Below the pieces are notes generated by a model. It saw nothing but the letters and a program-made list of their open reading frames with translations. It searched no databases and had not been told where the DNA came from. Below, one piece after another: positions 61,594 through 64,000 of a stretch of DNA of 64,000 nucleotides (position 1 is its first letter; every line of letters starts with the position of its first letter). Origin of the DNA: Paraburkholderia kururiensis JCM 10599 = LMG 19447 (GTDB taxonomy: Bacteria > Pseudomonadota > Gammaproteobacteria > Burkholderiales > Burkholderiaceae). Location: contig NZ_RJZE01000001.1 in the NCBI RefSeq assembly GCF_003986935.1, positions 1-64,000 on the forward strand, in the 5' to 3' direction. The position numbers and the translations under genes are program-made.

Positions 61594-62667
61594 TTAACCC
61601 GGGGGTGCGCCGGCATGGCCTTCACCGTGAGCGGCTGACATCGGCTCGCTGAACACGCGGCTCGCACGCACGTCGGCGGCGGCAATCAGCGTGAGCGCGC
61701 AAGCATCGAGAGGCGCATCGGTTTGCATGGCGGCGGCAAAAAGACGGTTGGCCTGGCGCAGGCGCGCGCGGTCCAGCGCGTTGCGCACGGAACGCGCGTT
61801 CGCGAAGGCCGGCTGGCGTGTGCGGATGGCGAGATAGTCGGCGAAGGCCTCACGCGAATCGGCGTCGAAGCGGTAATGCATGGTGGCGAGCATGCGGTCT
61901 GCTATTTCGAGCAGCTCGGCCTCGTCGTAATCAGGAAACGTGATGTGGTGTGCAATGCGCGAGCGAAAGCCCGGGTTGCTCTCGAAGAACACTTCCATGC
62001 GCGAGGCGTAGCCCGCGAGAATCACGACGAGGTCGTCGCGCTGGTTCTCCATGGTCTGCAGCAGGATCTCGATGGCCTCCTGCCCGTAATCGCGCTCGTT
62101 TTCGGGGCGATACAGGTAATACGCTTCGTCGATGAACAGCACGCCGCCCATCGCGCGCTTGAGCACCTCGCGCGTTTTCGGCGCGGTGTGGCCGATGTAT
62201 TGACCCACCAGGTCGTCGCGCGTCACGGACACCAGATGGTTGCGGCGAATGTAGCCGAGCCGGTGCAGCACCTCGGCCATGCGCATGGCAACGGTCGTCT
62301 TGCCCGTGCCGGGGTTGCCGGAGAAGCACATGTGCAGCGTGGGAGGCGAACCGGCAAGCCCCAGCGCATCGCGAGCGCGTTCCACGAGCAGATGCGCCGC
62401 AATTTCGCGAATGCGCGTCTTGACGGGCACGAGGCCGACCAGATCGCGATCCAGTTCGGCCAGCACGTCGCCGATACCCGAATCGCGATAGAGCGCGGCG
62501 AGGTCCACGCGGGCGGTTTCCGCGGCATTCGCGGTGTTGGCTGCCTGCGCGGCTTCAGCCGGTTCATGACGCGCGATCTGCGCTCCCGCAGCCGAAACGC
62601 TGCGCTCCTCGCCGTGTTGCCCGACCCGCTGCCCGGCCTGCTGCTCGATGGTTGCCTCCACCGTCAT
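61594..62667 (-). CDS. cbbX: CbbX, red-type RuBisCO activase
   Basis: The 357-residue AAA+ protein has an acidic, Ala-rich N-terminal extension of about 50 residues. The core starts at [21 protein letters not shown] and contains Walker [18 protein letters not shown] and Walker [14 protein letters not shown]. CbbX pulls on the RuBisCO large-subunit tail to release inhibitory sugar phosphates. AGGGAGA precedes the ATG at 62667. It follows cbbS, as in most form IC operons. The long N-terminus is unusual and could be mis-started. Confidence 0.93.
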   Translation of the reverse strand: MTVEATIEQQAGQRVGQHGEERSVSAAGAQIARHEPAEAAQAANTANAAETARVDLAALYRDSGIGDVLAELDRDLVGLVPVKTRIREIAAHLLVERARDALGLAGSPPTLHMCFSGNPGTGKTTVAMRMAEVLHRLGYIRRNHLVSVTRDDLVGQYIGHTAPKTREVLKRAMGGVLFIDEAYYLYRPENERDYGQEAIEILLQTMENQRDDLVVILAGYASRMEVFFESNPGFRSRIAHHITFPDYDEAELLEIADRMLATMHYRFDADSREAFADYLAIRTRQPAFANARSVRNALDRARLRQANRLFAAAMQTDAPLDACALTLIAAADVRASRVFSEPMSAAHGEGHAGAPPG

Positions 62668-62745
62668 TGCTGTCTCCCTGAGAGGTTCTTTGTTCAGCGG
62701 TACGTCGCGTTGCCGCCGCGTTCGGAGCAAACCCGAACCGTCACG

Positions 62746-63174
62746 TCACTCCTGCGCGCCATAGCGTTCGCCCTCGGGCCGCTCGCTCGCATAACTCGCC
62801 ATGACGTAGCGCTGCACGCGACCCTGTGCCTCCTGGCGTGTGAGGCGGAAGCCAGGCTCATGCGCCGGCCGATTGACGATGAACGAGAGCCGCATGGTCT
62901 CGAAACCGCGCACCGAATCGAACGCATTCACCTTGATGTAGTGCTGCGGGAACGTGGCGCGGCACGCCTTCACTTCCTGCATCACGCCGGCCGCGTCGCG
63001 CAGGTCGAACATGGGCTGGCCCCACATGTCCCAGTAGGTGTTGCGCGGATGCGGGTCGTCCGTGTATTCCACCGAGCACGCCCAGCCCTGGCCCAACGCG
63101 TAGTTGATCTGTGCGCTGATCTCTTCGTCGGTCAGTTCGGGCAGAAAAGAAAACGTCCCTTGTGTGATGCGCAT
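62746..63174 (-). CDS. cbbS: RuBisCO small subunit, red type
   Basis: The 142-residue protein begins [19 protein letters not shown] and has the C-terminal extension (about residues 110-142) that marks red-type (form IC/ID) small subunits. The block [29 protein letters not shown] is characteristic in shape. It is 70 bases downstream of cbbL. Confidence 0.95.
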   Translation of the reverse strand: MRITQGTFSFLPELTDEEISAQINYALGQGWACSVEYTDDPHPRNTYWDMWGQPMFDLRDAAGVMQEVKACRATFPQHYIKVNAFDSVRGFETMRLSFIVNRPAHEPGFRLTRQEAQGRVQRYVMASYASERPEGERYGAQE

Positions 63175-63244
63175 GGCAAACCTCGTGTGCAGATGAAGTG
63201 ATGAAGCAAGAACCGCGTCAGGTGACGAACGTGGCTCGCGCGAT

Positions 63245-64000
<756 letters not shown>

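Noticed and set aside
61594..62667. CbbQ/CbbO or a MoxR-type ATPase in place of CbbX
   Set aside because: The Walker motifs, gene position after cbbS and red-type RuBisCO fit CbbX, and no cbbO is present.

Overview
The window is GC-rich and reads as a Burkholderiaceae genome, most likely Paraburkholderia or Caballeronia. The protein sequences, the type VI secretion genes, the large accessory metabolic load and the red-type RuBisCO operon all fit. The genus call is inference; no rRNA or tRNA was found. Coding is dense and both ends cut genes: a type VI effector at the left and the RuBisCO large subunit at the right.

Layout. 1-3037: type VI spike vgrG and a Tle3-like effector. 3432-9061: a LuxR-type regulator divergent from a PotF-like binding protein, a coiled-coil porin and a YtcJ-type amidohydrolase. 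9127-17296: a sugar or sugar-acid ABC operon with an SMP-30 lactonase and a UxaA-family dehydratase, divergent from a GntR/FCD regulator with a palindromic operator between them. 17390-21448: two chemoreceptors, the first behind a near-perfect flagellar sigma-28 promoter, plus the remnant of a third. 21530-23141: a TetR regulator and an alpha/beta hydrolase sharing matched operators. 23251-27101: cyoABCD quinol oxidase. 27328-31851: a TonB receptor, YfiR and CHASE8-GGDEF-EAL operon. 32083-36497: two LysR regulators and a secreted GH3 glycosidase.

36576-55449 is a methylotrophy island. XoxF, a methanol dehydrogenase with the lanthanide-type Asp-x-Asp motif, is followed by cytochrome XoxG, XoxJ and an unrecognised exported protein. 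Divergent from xoxF is a long operon for formaldehyde handling on tetrahydromethanopterin (H4MPT). It holds a pterin carbinolamine dehydratase-like protein, RFAP synthase, MtdB, two ATP-grasp ligases, Mch, a CitG-like protein and Fae. A FolB-like aldolase, a sigma-54 activator, a DmrB-like flavoprotein and a DHPS-like protein follow. Methanol oxidised in the periplasm would give formaldehyde, which Fae, MtdB and Mch carry to formyl-H4MPT. The Fhc complex and formate dehydrogenase needed to finish the route to CO2 are not in this window.

55511-64000 holds a Calvin cycle operon read leftward as cbbL-S-X-F-P-T-A-E, converging on the methylotrophy genes. Together the blocks suggest growth on methanol or formaldehyde by oxidation to CO2 and refixation through RuBisCO. 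The most novel signal is a sigma-54 type -24/-12 promoter (41729-41744) in front of the H4MPT operon, while an AcoR-like sigma-54 activator with an intact GAFTGA loop is encoded within the same island.
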